Shown piece by piece: positions 6,987 through 14,902 of a DNA stretch of 22,881 bases; position 1 is the first letter of the stretch, and every line of letters starts with the position of its first letter. The notes beneath the pieces are model-generated. The model was not told where the DNA came from, did no database searches, and worked only from the letters and a program-made list of their open reading frames with translations. Source of the stretch: a virus; IMG/VR virus record IMGVR_UViG_3300035145_004233, positions 1 to 22,881 of that record. One strand, given 5' to 3'. A program made the position numbers and the translations under genes.

Positions 6987-7534
6987 TGAAAATAGGATTT
7001 ACAGGAACAATGAGTGTGGGTAAAACCACACTCGTTAATGCTCTTAAAAAATTACCTGAATTTGAAGGTTACACATTTGCTACTGAACGTAGTAAGTATC
7101 TTAATTCATTAGGTATACCTTTGAATTTTGAAACCACTATTGAAGGTCAAACTATATTCTTGGCAGAACGTGTTACAGAGTTAATGCAGGAAAATATTAT
7201 TACTGATAGAACAATCCTTGATGTGATGGCATTTACCAAATGTGCTAATAAAGTGAGTGTGTTGGATAGTGATGCATTTGAGAGCTATGCTTCTCGTTTT
7301 ATTAAACAATATGATCATATATTTTATATTTCTCCTAAAGGAATTGATATAGAAGATAATGGGGTTAGAGAAACAGACGAAAGTTATAGAAAAGAAATTG
7401 ATGAAACCATTCAAAAATTACTTTTAAAGTATCATCCTCAATCTTTTGAGGCTAGTGATAATTATTCTCCATATAAACTTAGTGGAACAACTGAAGAACG
7501 TATAGGACAAATATTAAAAACTATTAAGTCTTAA
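6986..7534 (+). CDS. P-loop NTPase / nucleotide kinase-like protein (NadR-kinase/AAA_28 type)
   Basis: The 182-residue protein opens with a Walker A motif, MKIGFTGTMSVGKTTL (GxxxxGKT at residues 7-14). ATERSKYLNSLG and IITDRTILDVMAF supply the Arg- and Asp-containing elements typical of small kinases that phosphorylate nucleotides or nucleosides; the DR motif is the usual Walker B-like position. This layout fits the NadR-type kinase/AAA_28 family often carried by T4-like phages. The likely role is a soluble ATP-dependent kinase or NTPase in nucleotide or NAD metabolism; substrate is not deducible. The start is preceded by AAGGAGG (6976-6982), one of the few Shine-Dalgarno-like sequences in the window, though only three bases from the ATG. 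Confidence 0.8.
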   Translation: MKIGFTGTMSVGKTTLVNALKKLPEFEGYTFATERSKYLNSLGIPLNFETTIEGQTIFLAERVTELMQENIITDRTILDVMAFTKCANKVSVLDSDAFESYASRFIKQYDHIFYISPKGIDIEDNGVRETDESYRKEIDETIQKLLLKYHPQSFEASDNYSPYKLSGTTEERIGQILKTIKS

Positions 7535-7542
7535 TATTTATG
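7535..7542 (+). promoter_or_regulatory. Recurrent intergenic element overlapping a start codon (TATTTATG)
   Basis: ATATTTA directly follows the stop at 7534 and runs into the ATG at 7540. If the next gene really begins at the second ATG (7546) the element is fully untranslated. Confidence 0.35.
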
Positions 7543-7920
7543 GACATGAATGGTAAAATATTAACCATAGGCATAGGATTATTAATAGGCTTAGTTGTAG
7601 GTAGTTCTATTACATGGTACCTAACTAGTGATTTTGTAAATAAAGCTGTTATAGAAGCAGAATTAAAATTTAATGAGCTCTTAGAAACAGAAAAATCAAA
7701 ATATCAAAACGAATTAGGTCAAGTAACTCGAATCCAAAAAAATCTAGAATATAATTTAGCCTCAGCCGAATTAGCTATAGATAGTCTTAATACTACCATC
7801 AGTACTAGAAGTGAAGAGTTAGATAAAATTAGAAAAAAATATGTTAAACAAATGTCTGATATTGATGGTATGTCTCATAATGAGCTTACCGACTTTTTCG
7901 CAGAAAGATACGGAAACTAA
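7540..7920 (+). CDS. N-terminally anchored coiled-coil protein, candidate inner-membrane spanin
   Basis: A 126-residue protein; starts at 7540 (MDMNG) or 7546 (MNG) are both possible. Residues 5-28 form one transmembrane helix (ILTIGIGLLIGLVVGSSITW). The remainder is a long charged coiled coil (FNELLETEKSKYQNELGQ, LDKIRKKYVKQMSD) ending in a short globular tail (MSHNELTDFFAERYGN). One N-terminal membrane anchor plus a periplasmic coiled coil is the topology of Rz-like inner-membrane spanins. The next gene starts inside this one in another frame (80-base overlap), as Rz1 genes often do. No sequence family is recognised, so the spanin call rests on topology and arrangement. An alternative is a membrane-anchored structural protein. 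Confidence 0.6.
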   Translation: MDMNGKILTIGIGLLIGLVVGSSITWYLTSDFVNKAVIEAELKFNELLETEKSKYQNELGQVTRIQKNLEYNLASAELAIDSLNTTISTRSEELDKIRKKYVKQMSDIDGMSHNELTDFFAERYGN

Positions 7921-8251
7921 TTTAGTTTGTCTTCCTACTAGCCAAGCTAAAGAAGTAGTAAAAGATCTTAAAGGATATGATTTTTGCCAACAAGAAAGAG
8001 ATTCTTTAAAAGCAGAAATTAATGATCTAAATTCTATAATAGAACAAAATTCTATTTTATTAGACCAATATAAAATATCAACAGATTCTTTAATTTTACT
8101 TAATACTGAATGTATTAATCAAAATATAAATCTAAATTTAGATTTAACAGCCAAGGATGAAAAGATTAAATCACTTAGAAATACACGAAATCTAACTATT
8201 TTAACTACTTTAGTAGGTACTTTAACTCCAATATTGTTAAATAAAAATTGA
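7841..8251 (+). CDS. Secreted/anchored coiled-coil protein overlapping the previous gene, candidate spanin partner
   Basis: A 136-residue protein starting in another frame 80 bases before the end of the upstream gene. MLNKCLILMVCLIMSLPTFSQ is a good signal peptide with cleavage plausible after TFS. LMVC is not a clean lipobox, so it is not a typical lipoprotein. The mature part holds two Cys (in NLVCLPTSQ and YDFCQQE) and a coiled coil (ERDSLKAEINDLNSII). It ends with a hydrophobic helix (NLTILTTLVGTLTPILL). To my knowledge similar 'CLPTSxAK...' coiled-coil proteins occur in phages of Bacteroidota. A role in lysis with the upstream gene is inferred from overlap and topology. Its TGA overlaps the TTG start of terminase. 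Confidence 0.6.
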   Translation: MLNKCLILMVCLIMSLPTFSQKDTETNLVCLPTSQAKEVVKDLKGYDFCQQERDSLKAEINDLNSIIEQNSILLDQYKISTDSLILLNTECINQNINLNLDLTAKDEKIKSLRNTRNLTILTTLVGTLTPILLNKN

Positions 8252-9819
8252 GTGATTTAAAACAAATAATAAGACAGGAATATATAAAATGTGCCCAAGA
8301 TCCTGTACATTTTATGAAAAAGTACTGTATGATTCAACACCCTCAAAGAGGTAGGATCAACTTTCACCTTTACCCATTCCAGGAAAAAGTTTTAAGATTA
8401 GTACAAGAAAATCCTTATTCAATTATTCTTAAATCTCGACAGTTAGGAATCTCAACCCTATCTGCTGGATATTCTTTATGGTTAATGACTTTTCATAAAG
8501 ATAAAAATATTCTTTGTATTGCTACTAAGCAGGAAACTGCTAAAAATATGGTTACAAAGGTTAAATTTATGTATGAAAATTTACCTTCGTGGTTAAAAGT
8601 AGAATTTGAAGAAAACAACAAATTAACACTTCGATTAGAAAACGGATCTCAAATCAAAGCTACCTCAGCATCAAGTGATGCAGGTAGATCAGAAGCCGTT
8701 TCTCTCCTATTAATTGACGAGGCGGCCTTCATTGAAAACATTGGTGAAATATGGGCTTCAGCTCAACAAACATTGGCTACTGGTGGTGGGTGTATAGCAT
8801 TATCTACTCCTTATGGTACTGGTAATTGGTTTCACCAAACATGGACTAGAGCAGAGGCTAAAGAAAATGATTTTTTACCTATCAAATTACCTTGGTATGT
8901 CCATCCTGAACGAGACCAAAGTTGGAGAGATAGACAAGACGAATTACTAGGGGATCCTAGAATGGCAGCACAGGAGTGCGATTGTGATTTTAGTACTTCT
9001 GGTGACATAGTTTTCTATCCTGAATATCTTGAATTTATAGAAAAAACAACTATAAGAGAACCCCTTGAAAGACGAGGTGTAGATCAAAATTTATGGATAT
9101 GGGAACCTGCTGATTACAGTAGATCATACATGATTTCAGCTGACGTAGCTAGAGGTGATGGTAAAGATTATTCTGCGTTTCATATCTTTGATATCGAAAG
9201 TGCTGTACAAGTAGGAGAATATAAGGGGCAAGTTGGTACTAAGGATTTTGGTAATATACTGGTAGCAATAGCTACAGAATACAATAATGCTTTACTTGTA
9301 GTTGAAAATGCAAATATTGGTTGGAGCACTATTCAAACTATTATAGAAAAAAGCTACCCTAATTTATATTATTCACCAAAATCAGATGCCCCTGATGTTA
9401 ATTCATACTTAAAATCCTATAATAGGAGTTCTAATATGACAGCAGGGTTTACTATGTCTACTAGAACTAGACCTATGGTTATAGGTAAATTTCAAGAGTA
9501 TGTAGGAGATAAAGGAGTTACGATCCAATCAAAACGTTTATTAGAAGAAATGAAAACGTTTATTTGGAAGTATGGTAGAGCAGAAGCCCAACAAGGTTAT
9601 AATGATGATTTAGTTATGAGCTTTGGAATGGGGTTATATGTTAGAGATACCGCATTAAAATTTAGACAACACGGAGTAGATATTACAAAAGCTGCCTTAA
9701 GTTCTATGCAAACCCAAAACACTCCTTACAAAGGAGCGTATTTTGCTAAAGGAACAGATAACCCATATCACATGGATGATGGTAGGGGAGGAAAAGAAGA
9801 TTTTAGTTGGCTCCTGTAA
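8248..9819 (+). CDS. Terminase large subunit (T4 gp17-like packaging ATPase/nuclease)
   Basis: A 523-residue motor protein that pumps DNA into the prohead through the portal and cuts the concatemer. The start is a TTG overlapping the upstream TGA (TTGA); no in-frame ATG is near. N-terminal ATPase: KSRQLGIST (residues 62-70) at the Walker A position, LLLIDEA (153-159, Walker B plus catalytic Glu) and ALSTPYG (184-190, coupling motif). C-terminal RNase H-like nuclease: ISADVARGDGKDYSA (Asp299), VVENAN (Glu353) and NDDLVMSF (Asp453/454). The usual P-loop lysine of T4 (RQLGKT) is Ile here; Lys62 at the start of the loop may replace it, as in lambda terminase. The portal gene follows at once, without the sheath and tube genes that intervene in T4. 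Confidence 0.96.
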   Translation: MSDLKQIIRQEYIKCAQDPVHFMKKYCMIQHPQRGRINFHLYPFQEKVLRLVQENPYSIILKSRQLGISTLSAGYSLWLMTFHKDKNILCIATKQETAKNMVTKVKFMYENLPSWLKVEFEENNKLTLRLENGSQIKATSASSDAGRSEAVSLLLIDEAAFIENIGEIWASAQQTLATGGGCIALSTPYGTGNWFHQTWTRAEAKENDFLPIKLPWYVHPERDQSWRDRQDELLGDPRMAAQECDCDFSTSGDIVFYPEYLEFIEKTTIREPLERRGVDQNLWIWEPADYSRSYMISADVARGDGKDYSAFHIFDIESAVQVGEYKGQVGTKDFGNILVAIATEYNNALLVVENANIGWSTIQTIIEKSYPNLYYSPKSDAPDVNSYLKSYNRSSNMTAGFTMSTRTRPMVIGKFQEYVGDKGVTIQSKRLLEEMKTFIWKYGRAEAQQGYNDDLVMSFGMGLYVRDTALKFRQHGVDITKAALSSMQTQNTPYKGAYFAKGTDNPYHMDDGRGGKEDFSWLL

Positions 9820-9827
9820 TATTTATT
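9820..9827 (+). promoter_or_regulatory. Recurrent intergenic element, variant TATTTATT
   Basis: ATATTTA lies immediately after the terminase stop and 16 bases before the portal ATG (9844). The rest of the 24-base gap is AT-rich without a Shine-Dalgarno sequence. Confidence 0.35.
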
Positions 9828-9843
9828 CATATAAAAATATACT

Positions 9844-11748
9844 ATGGCTGATACAAGCGTATTTACAAGACTAAAAAGACTATTTTCTACAGATGTAATT
9901 GTTAGAAATGTAGGGGGTAGCAAATTAAAAGTATTAGACTTTAGCAACTATCAACAAACAGGTCAAGTTGAAACTAACTCGATGGTTGATAGATTTAACC
10001 GTCTATACACAACCAATCAGGCTCCTATTTATAACCCTGCTCTTAATTACCAAACATTAAGAACTCAATTATATTCTGACTACGAAGCGATGGATACGGA
10101 TGCTATCATCGCTTCTGCTCTTGATATATTAGCAGATGAATCCACCCTTAAAAATGCTATGGGTGAAGTACTCCAAATTAAATCATCTGATGAAAGTTTG
10201 CAAAAAATTCTATATAATTTATTTTATGATGTTTTAAATATAGAGTTTAATCTTTGGATGTGGATTCGCCAAATGTGTAAGTATGGTGATTTTTTCTTAA
10301 AGTTAGAAATTGCTGAAAAATTTGGTGTTTATAACGTAATCCCCTATACAGCATACAATATTGTTAGAGAAGAAAAAATTAACGAACACAATAACAATCA
10401 GGTAGAAGTTAAATTTAAGTTTGACCCTGATGGTTTAAGTGGTGGTGGTGAGTATGGTGGGTATTTTGGAGGATTACAATCATCAAGCCCATCAAAAGGG
10501 GGTAGAGCTATTTATTTTGACAACTATGAAATTGCCCACTTTAGATTACTTTCAGACGTTAACTATCTTCCTTACGGTAGAAGTTATGTAGAACCTGCTC
10601 GCAAATTATTTAAGCAGTATATCCTTATGGAGGATGCTATGTTGGTACATAGAATTGTCCGTGCTCCTGAAAAAAGAATATTTTACGTAGATATTGGAAA
10701 TATACCTCCTGCTGAAGTAGAAAACTTTATGCAAAAAACTATTTCCCAAATGAAACGTACTCCATATGTTGATCAGCAAACTGGGGACTATAATTTAAAA
10801 TACAATATGCAAAACCTCTTAGAGGACTTTTACATGCCTGTAAGAGGAGGAGAATCAGCAACTAAAATTGATACAACCCCTGGCCTCCAATACGATGGTA
10901 TCCAAGATGTTGAGTACTTAAGAGACAAATTGTTCGCTGCTCTTAAGATTCCTAAAGCTTTCCTTGGATATGATGAAAACACAGATGGTAAAGCCACATT
11001 AGCAGCCGAAGACATTAGATTCGCTCGCACAATTGAGCGTATTCAAAGAATTATACTTTCTGAATTATATAAAATTGCTGTTGTTCACCTTTACACACAA
11101 GGATATGATGGTGATGATTTAGTTAATTTTGAACTTAATCTAACCACTCCTTCAATTATCTACGACCAAGAAAGAGTAGCATTAATGAAGGAAAAAATGG
11201 ACTTAGCTACCCAAATGATGGAAACTAAACTGTTCCCATCTGACTTTATCTACGACCACCTCTTCCACTTTAGTGAAGATGAATACCATGAGTTTAGAGA
11301 TTTAGTTAGAGAAGATGCTAAGCGTCAATTCCGTAATGCCCAAATAGAAGCAGAAGGAAACGACCCAGTAGAAACAGGACAATCATATGGTACCCCACAT
11401 GACTTAGCATCGCTATATGGTAAAGGTAGATACTATGATGATCCAGATAATGTTCCTGCTGGGTATGATGAAAAAGAATTAGGTCGCCCTGAAGAAAAAG
11501 TTTCGGATATTAACACACAAGATGGTAATTTTGGTAAAGATAGATTAGGTGTTAAGAGAATGAAGGGTGATGAAAATGAGTCGGACGCAATTAGACCTAC
11601 GTATAAAGGGGGTTCTCCTATGGCTTTAGAAGCAAAAACAGTTTACTTCAAAAATAAGGATATGCTTAAAAAGATTCCGGTTAATCGCAAGCAATTGGTA
11701 TTTGAGCAAGATGATTCACTTCTTGATGAAAAACAATTGAAAGAGTAA
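9844..11748 (+). CDS. Portal vertex protein (T4 gp20-like)
   Basis: A 634-residue protein forming the dodecameric portal ring through which DNA enters and leaves the head. Recognisable gp20 features in order: SALDILADESTLKNAMGEVL (about residues 89-108), W-x-R...KYGDFFLKLE, the clip/wing segment IAHFRLLSDVNYLPYGRSYV, RIFYVDIGNIPPAEVENFMQ, TGDYNLKYNMQNLLEDFYMP followed by VRGGESATKIDT, and DVEYLRDKLFAALKIPKAFL. The C-terminal ~130 residues after the conserved core (from about NDPVETGQSYGT) are hydrophilic and Gly/Asp/Lys-rich, which makes it longer than T4 gp20 (524 residues). Placement directly between terminase and the protease/scaffold/capsid group is diagnostic. The start has no Shine-Dalgarno; ATG at 9844 is the first plausible start. 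Confidence 0.95.
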   Translation: MADTSVFTRLKRLFSTDVIVRNVGGSKLKVLDFSNYQQTGQVETNSMVDRFNRLYTTNQAPIYNPALNYQTLRTQLYSDYEAMDTDAIIASALDILADESTLKNAMGEVLQIKSSDESLQKILYNLFYDVLNIEFNLWMWIRQMCKYGDFFLKLEIAEKFGVYNVIPYTAYNIVREEKINEHNNNQVEVKFKFDPDGLSGGGEYGGYFGGLQSSSPSKGGRAIYFDNYEIAHFRLLSDVNYLPYGRSYVEPARKLFKQYILMEDAMLVHRIVRAPEKRIFYVDIGNIPPAEVENFMQKTISQMKRTPYVDQQTGDYNLKYNMQNLLEDFYMPVRGGESATKIDTTPGLQYDGIQDVEYLRDKLFAALKIPKAFLGYDENTDGKATLAAEDIRFARTIERIQRIILSELYKIAVVHLYTQGYDGDDLVNFELNLTTPSIIYDQERVALMKEKMDLATQMMETKLFPSDFIYDHLFHFSEDEYHEFRDLVREDAKRQFRNAQIEAEGNDPVETGQSYGTPHDLASLYGKGRYYDDPDNVPAGYDEKELGRPEEKVSDINTQDGNFGKDRLGVKRMKGDENESDAIRPTYKGGSPMALEAKTVYFKNKDMLKKIPVNRKQLVFEQDDSLLDEKQLKE

Positions 11749-11759
11749 AAATCCTTATA

Positions 11760-11767
11760 TATTTATA
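11760..11767 (+). promoter_or_regulatory. Recurrent intergenic element TATTTATA
   Basis: Exact TATTTATA, 11 bases after the portal stop and 13 bases before the ATG at 11781. A TATAAATG (T4-late-like core overlapping the start codon) follows at 11776, so this gap holds both orientations of the motif. Confidence 0.4.
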
Positions 11768-11780
11768 AAAAAGCCTATAA

Positions 11781-12635
11781 ATGAAGATCAAACATTCCAA
11801 ATATAAAAATACGGGTCTTTTATTTGAATTATTAGTAAGGCAAATCACTGCAGATACCTTAGGTGGAGGAGACTCCCCTTCACTAAATATTTTAAAAACA
11901 TCTTTTGCTAAAACAGAATTAGGTAAAGAATATAAACTTTATGAAACTTTATTTAAAACTAAAAATTTAGCAGATAGCAAAGCAGAAGTCACACTGAACA
12001 CAGTGTTAGAAGCAACCCGTAAATTAAATAGAAGTGCTTTAAGAAGAGAAAAATATAATCTTATTAATGAAATCCGTAAGCACTATAACATTAATGAATT
12101 TTTCAGACACCAAGTACCCAATTACAAGGGGTATGCGGCTTTCTATAAATTAATAGAAATCTATAACTCAGATAAGTTATCTGAAACTGAAGAAATAATA
12201 AATAATAAGGTTACCATATTAGAATGTTTGACAGAACGTCCTGTTAGTGAAAAAAAGGTTAAACAAGATTTAGTTGAGGAATTCTCCAAGTATGATAAAG
12301 ATTTAAGAGTACTTACTTATAAAGTAATGCTTGAAAAATTTAATGGTAAATACGCTAACCTCAATACAGGACAAAAAGAAGTACTTAAAGAGTTTATTAA
12401 TTCAATTGATAATACCCCTCGTTTAAAGGAAATATACAATACTAAAATTAACGAGATTAAAAAAGTACTCAAGCTACAGGCTAGAAAAGTAAAAGATGAA
12501 GCTACTAAAATTAAACTTTTAGAAGTAGTTAAATTACTTAAAGAAATAGATAAAGGTTCTCGTATTAACAATGATGATTTAATTAATCTTCTTCAATATT
12601 ATCAATTGACAGAAGAATTAGCCCTAGTAAAATAA
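11781..12635 (+). CDS. Conserved T4-like head-region protein of unknown function
   Basis: A 284-residue, helical, Lys/Glu-rich protein starting MKIKHSKYKNTGLLFELLVR followed by QITADTL. I recall this opening from proteins in the same place in T4-like marine phages, but no function is attached to it. The segment INEFFRHQVPNYKGYAAFYK is the most distinctive internal region; the last 80 residues are predicted helices with coiled-coil character (INEIKKVLKLQARKVKDEA). There is no signal peptide or membrane segment. Its stop overlaps the next start (TAATG). Position between portal and protease matches where T4 has its small head genes 67 and 68, so a role in prohead assembly is plausible but not shown. 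Confidence 0.8.
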   Translation: MKIKHSKYKNTGLLFELLVRQITADTLGGGDSPSLNILKTSFAKTELGKEYKLYETLFKTKNLADSKAEVTLNTVLEATRKLNRSALRREKYNLINEIRKHYNINEFFRHQVPNYKGYAAFYKLIEIYNSDKLSETEEIINNKVTILECLTERPVSEKKVKQDLVEEFSKYDKDLRVLTYKVMLEKFNGKYANLNTGQKEVLKEFINSIDNTPRLKEIYNTKINEIKKVLKLQARKVKDEATKIKLLEVVKLLKEIDKGSRINNDDLINLLQYYQLTEELALVK

Positions 12636-13162
12636 TGGCTGAAACAATTAAACCTAAAGATTTAAACCCCAATTTTCTCAAAAAAATTGAGGACAAATAT
12701 GGCCCTACTAGTCCTGATGATTTCTTCTCAGCTGACTTAGATACTTACTATAAAGCCGATGACCCCTCTGAAAGAGGAGAAGGTGGGGGTATTACTCATA
12801 AAATAATACCACTTCCTAGTTTTATAGAATTGTTTAATACTTTAGGTGATGCTAAAGAAATTGCCAAAGATTTAAGTAGGAATAAAGAATTAAGAGGAGA
12901 TAATGAGTATAAAGCCCAAGCAAAGCAAGTAGCTAACACTTTTAACTCATTTAGAACCTTCTTTAGGAATAATTACCCAGACCAATATGCTATGGTAAAA
13001 TCTGCAGTTCAAGAAACTGCAGGTATAGGTTATAATACTCCATATGCTTTTGGTAAAGCTAACACTTCTCAATATACATCTATAGGATACAAACCAGTTA
13101 ATCAAAAGGCTGTAAGAAAAAAATCAAAGGGATTTGATTATGTAGATTTATATAAAGACTGA
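12635..13162 (+). CDS. Unrecognised head-region protein
   Basis: A 175-residue soluble protein starting MAETIKPKDLNPNFLKKIED. A Gly-rich loop (ERGEGGGITHKIIPLPSFIE) precedes a helical core (FIELFNTLGDAKEIAKDLSR, then KQVANTFNSFRTFFRNNYPD). The C-terminus is Tyr/Lys-rich (YTSIGYKPVNQKAVRKKSKG). No catalytic motif, membrane segment or signal peptide was seen. The start shares one base with the previous stop, and the following gap contains the ATATTTA element. It probably works with its neighbours in head assembly; the family is unknown to me. Confidence 0.75.
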   Translation: MAETIKPKDLNPNFLKKIEDKYGPTSPDDFFSADLDTYYKADDPSERGEGGGITHKIIPLPSFIELFNTLGDAKEIAKDLSRNKELRGDNEYKAQAKQVANTFNSFRTFFRNNYPDQYAMVKSAVQETAGIGYNTPYAFGKANTSQYTSIGYKPVNQKAVRKKSKGFDYVDLYKD

Positions 13163-13170
13163 TATTTATA
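13163..13170 (+). promoter_or_regulatory. Recurrent intergenic element TATTTATA
   Basis: Exact TATTTATA filling the 11-base gap directly after the stop at 13162, ending three bases before the ATG at 13174. A conventional promoter here would initiate at or inside the start codon, which argues for another role or a leaderless transcript. Confidence 0.4.
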
Positions 13171-13173
13171 ACC

Positions 13174-14247
13174 ATGAAGACACTTCAAGAACAATATAAT
13201 TTAATTAAAGAAGGAAAAGGACACAAGGATGTGTTTATGAAGGAAGCAAAGCGTTTGTTTCCTAATATTGTTCCTAATGCAGCTACATTTAAACAAACTG
13301 CTAAATTACTAAAGCAGCGTAGTGTAATTAGTGAAAATATATTTCCTTTAATGCCTTCTGCAGGATTGAATCCTTTTACTTCATTTGATAAATTTATTAA
13401 TGAAGAAGCTAAGGCTGATGAAAAGAAAACTACTAAAGAAGTTAACCAAGCAGAAACTGCTGGATACGACTATAAAGACAAAAAGAATCTTGACAATCAA
13501 ATTTTTGATCAGTATATTAAAGGCCTCAAATTTGAAATGGAACAAGATCCTGAATTATTAGCTGATGAGCCTGCTGAGGCTATGCTAAAAGCTAAAGATA
13601 TAGTAGCTAAAAACTTAGAAAAAGATCCTTTATACTATACAAAAAATGCAGCGTTTGGTATAAAAGATTTAGGTTACACAGAATTAGAAAATGGTAAAGA
13701 ACCAACTGGAAAATACAAATCCTCCGGCTACGGAGACTTAAAAGAAAATAAAATGAGTAAATCAGAAGACTTAAAAGAATTGCTAGAAGAAGCAGTAGCT
13801 GGAGTTCCTTCATTAGGTAACCCTTTTGCTGATCGTCAAAAAGAAAATTACGAAACCAAATTTGAAGCTTTCTTAAATGAAAAAAAGGAAGAAAAAAATG
13901 AGGGCTACGGTGCTTATGAGTACGAAAAAGGAAAAAAAGCTGGTATGAAGAAAGAGGGTGAAGAAGTTAAAAAAGAGGAGAAAGAGCCTAAAAAAGAAGG
14001 TAAAATGAAGTTTGAAGAAGTAGTCAAAAAAGCCGAAAAATTAGGTGAAATGGCTAAAAATAAAGTGATGATGGAAATTTATGGTAAAAAGAAAAAAGAG
14101 TTAGAAGAAACTCTTAACACCATAAATGAGGATTCAAACTTAGCTGAATTTATTGACGAAAATAAAAAGGCTGCTGTTCAAAAAGAGATTGCTTTGTACG
14201 AAAAGTACTACATGAACGCCGAAGCTAACTACAATAACGGCAAATGA
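13174..14247 (+). CDS. Charged head-region protein with capsid-targeting-like N-terminus
   Basis: A 357-residue hydrophilic protein. It starts MKTLQEQYNLIKEGKGHKDV, similar in style to the T4 capsid-targeting sequence (MKTYQEFIAEA), with an IKE-G site of the gp21 type at residues 11-14; FMKEAKRLFPNIVPNAATFK follows. The middle carries YTKNAAFGIKDLGYTELENG and SSGYGDLKENKMSKSEDLKE, then an ELLEEAVAGVP segment. The C-terminal third is extremely Lys/Glu-rich (EEVKKEEKEPKKEGKMKFEE) and probably an extended helix. To my knowledge homologues precede the prohead protease gene in other T4-like phages. It is likely a scaffold-associated or internal head protein cleaved during maturation; that is inference. 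Its stop overlaps the protease start (ATGA). Confidence 0.78.
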   Translation: MKTLQEQYNLIKEGKGHKDVFMKEAKRLFPNIVPNAATFKQTAKLLKQRSVISENIFPLMPSAGLNPFTSFDKFINEEAKADEKKTTKEVNQAETAGYDYKDKKNLDNQIFDQYIKGLKFEMEQDPELLADEPAEAMLKAKDIVAKNLEKDPLYYTKNAAFGIKDLGYTELENGKEPTGKYKSSGYGDLKENKMSKSEDLKELLEEAVAGVPSLGNPFADRQKENYETKFEAFLNEKKEEKNEGYGAYEYEKGKKAGMKKEGEEVKKEEKEPKKEGKMKFEEVVKKAEKLGEMAKNKVMMEIYGKKKKELEETLNTINEDSNLAEFIDENKKAAVQKEIALYEKYYMNAEANYNNGK

Positions 14248-14861
14248 AGCAAACTCTTATAGAGACTCAACTTTTTAAGCTATCCCCACAAGCAATTACC
14301 GAAGCGGTTAAAACCGAACAAGGTAATTTGCTTGTTGAGGGTAGGTTACAGGCTGCTGAAACCAAAAATGGTAATGGTAGATACTACCCAAGAAAGATTT
14401 TAGAAAGGGAAGTTGAGAACTATAAAAAAGGACCTATAGCAGAAAATAGAGCATTAGGTGAATTAGACCACCCAGATTCTTCTGTTATTAATTTAAAAAA
14501 TGTTTCACATAATATTAAGGATGTTTGGTGGGATGGAGATGATGTAATGGGTAAGATTGAAATACTACCCACCCCCTCAGGCAACATATTAACAGAGTTA
14601 TTTAAAAACGGAATTACAGTAGGTGTATCCTCTAGAGGTATGGGTAGCTTAAAACCTGGATCTGATGGGGTACAAGAAGTACAAGATGATTTCGAATTGT
14701 TATGTTGGGATTTTGTATCCACACCATCTACCCCAGGAGCTTATGTTCATCCTATTAAAGAAGGTTTAGAACACACAACATTTAAACCTAATAAATACAG
14801 TAGGGTAAATGAAGTGATAACAGAAATATTATGTAATAATGGGCAGTGTCCCATAATCTAA
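14244..14861 (+). CDS. Prohead protease (T4 gp21-like, peptidase family S80)
   Basis: A 205-residue serine protease, close to the 212 of T4 gp21. It digests the scaffold and trims capsid proteins at (L/I)xE sites before packaging. Active-site elements are visible: His76 in GELDHPDSS, Ser129/130 in VGVSSRGMGS, and Asp156 in CWDFVSTPSTPG. The typical NGRYYPRKILEREVENY substrate-cleft region is at residues 44-60. The N-terminus contains ITE-A (18-21) and LVE-G (30-33), candidate self-cleavage sites. The C-terminal tail NGQCPII is likely removed or flexible. It is the last gene before a terminator and is coupled to the preceding gene through ATGA. Confidence 0.95.
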   Translation: MKQTLIETQLFKLSPQAITEAVKTEQGNLLVEGRLQAAETKNGNGRYYPRKILEREVENYKKGPIAENRALGELDHPDSSVINLKNVSHNIKDVWWDGDDVMGKIEILPTPSGNILTELFKNGITVGVSSRGMGSLKPGSDGVQEVQDDFELLCWDFVSTPSTPGAYVHPIKEGLEHTTFKPNKYSRVNEVITEILCNNGQCPII

Positions 14862-14865
14862 AAAG

Positions 14866-14899
14866 AAAGGTGCGAAAAAATCGCACCTTTTTTCTTTTT
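14866..14899 (+). terminator. Rho-independent terminator after the prohead protease
   Basis: Perfect 10-bp stem AAAGGTGCGA (14866-14875) / TCGCACCTTT (14881-14890) with an A-rich 5-base loop, then TTTCTTTTT. It separates protease from scaffold/capsid expression. Confidence 0.92.
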
Positions 14900-14902
14900 A
14901 CA

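Noticed and set aside
10026-10033. TATTTATA inside the portal gene (and another at 20183 inside phoH)
   Set aside because: Internal copies are expected by chance in AT-rich coding DNA and are not next to a gene start.
13722-13735. CTCCG-GCTA-CGGAG hairpin inside the gene at 13174
   Set aside because: Perfect but short, without a T-run and fully within coding sequence; I see no reason to assign a function.
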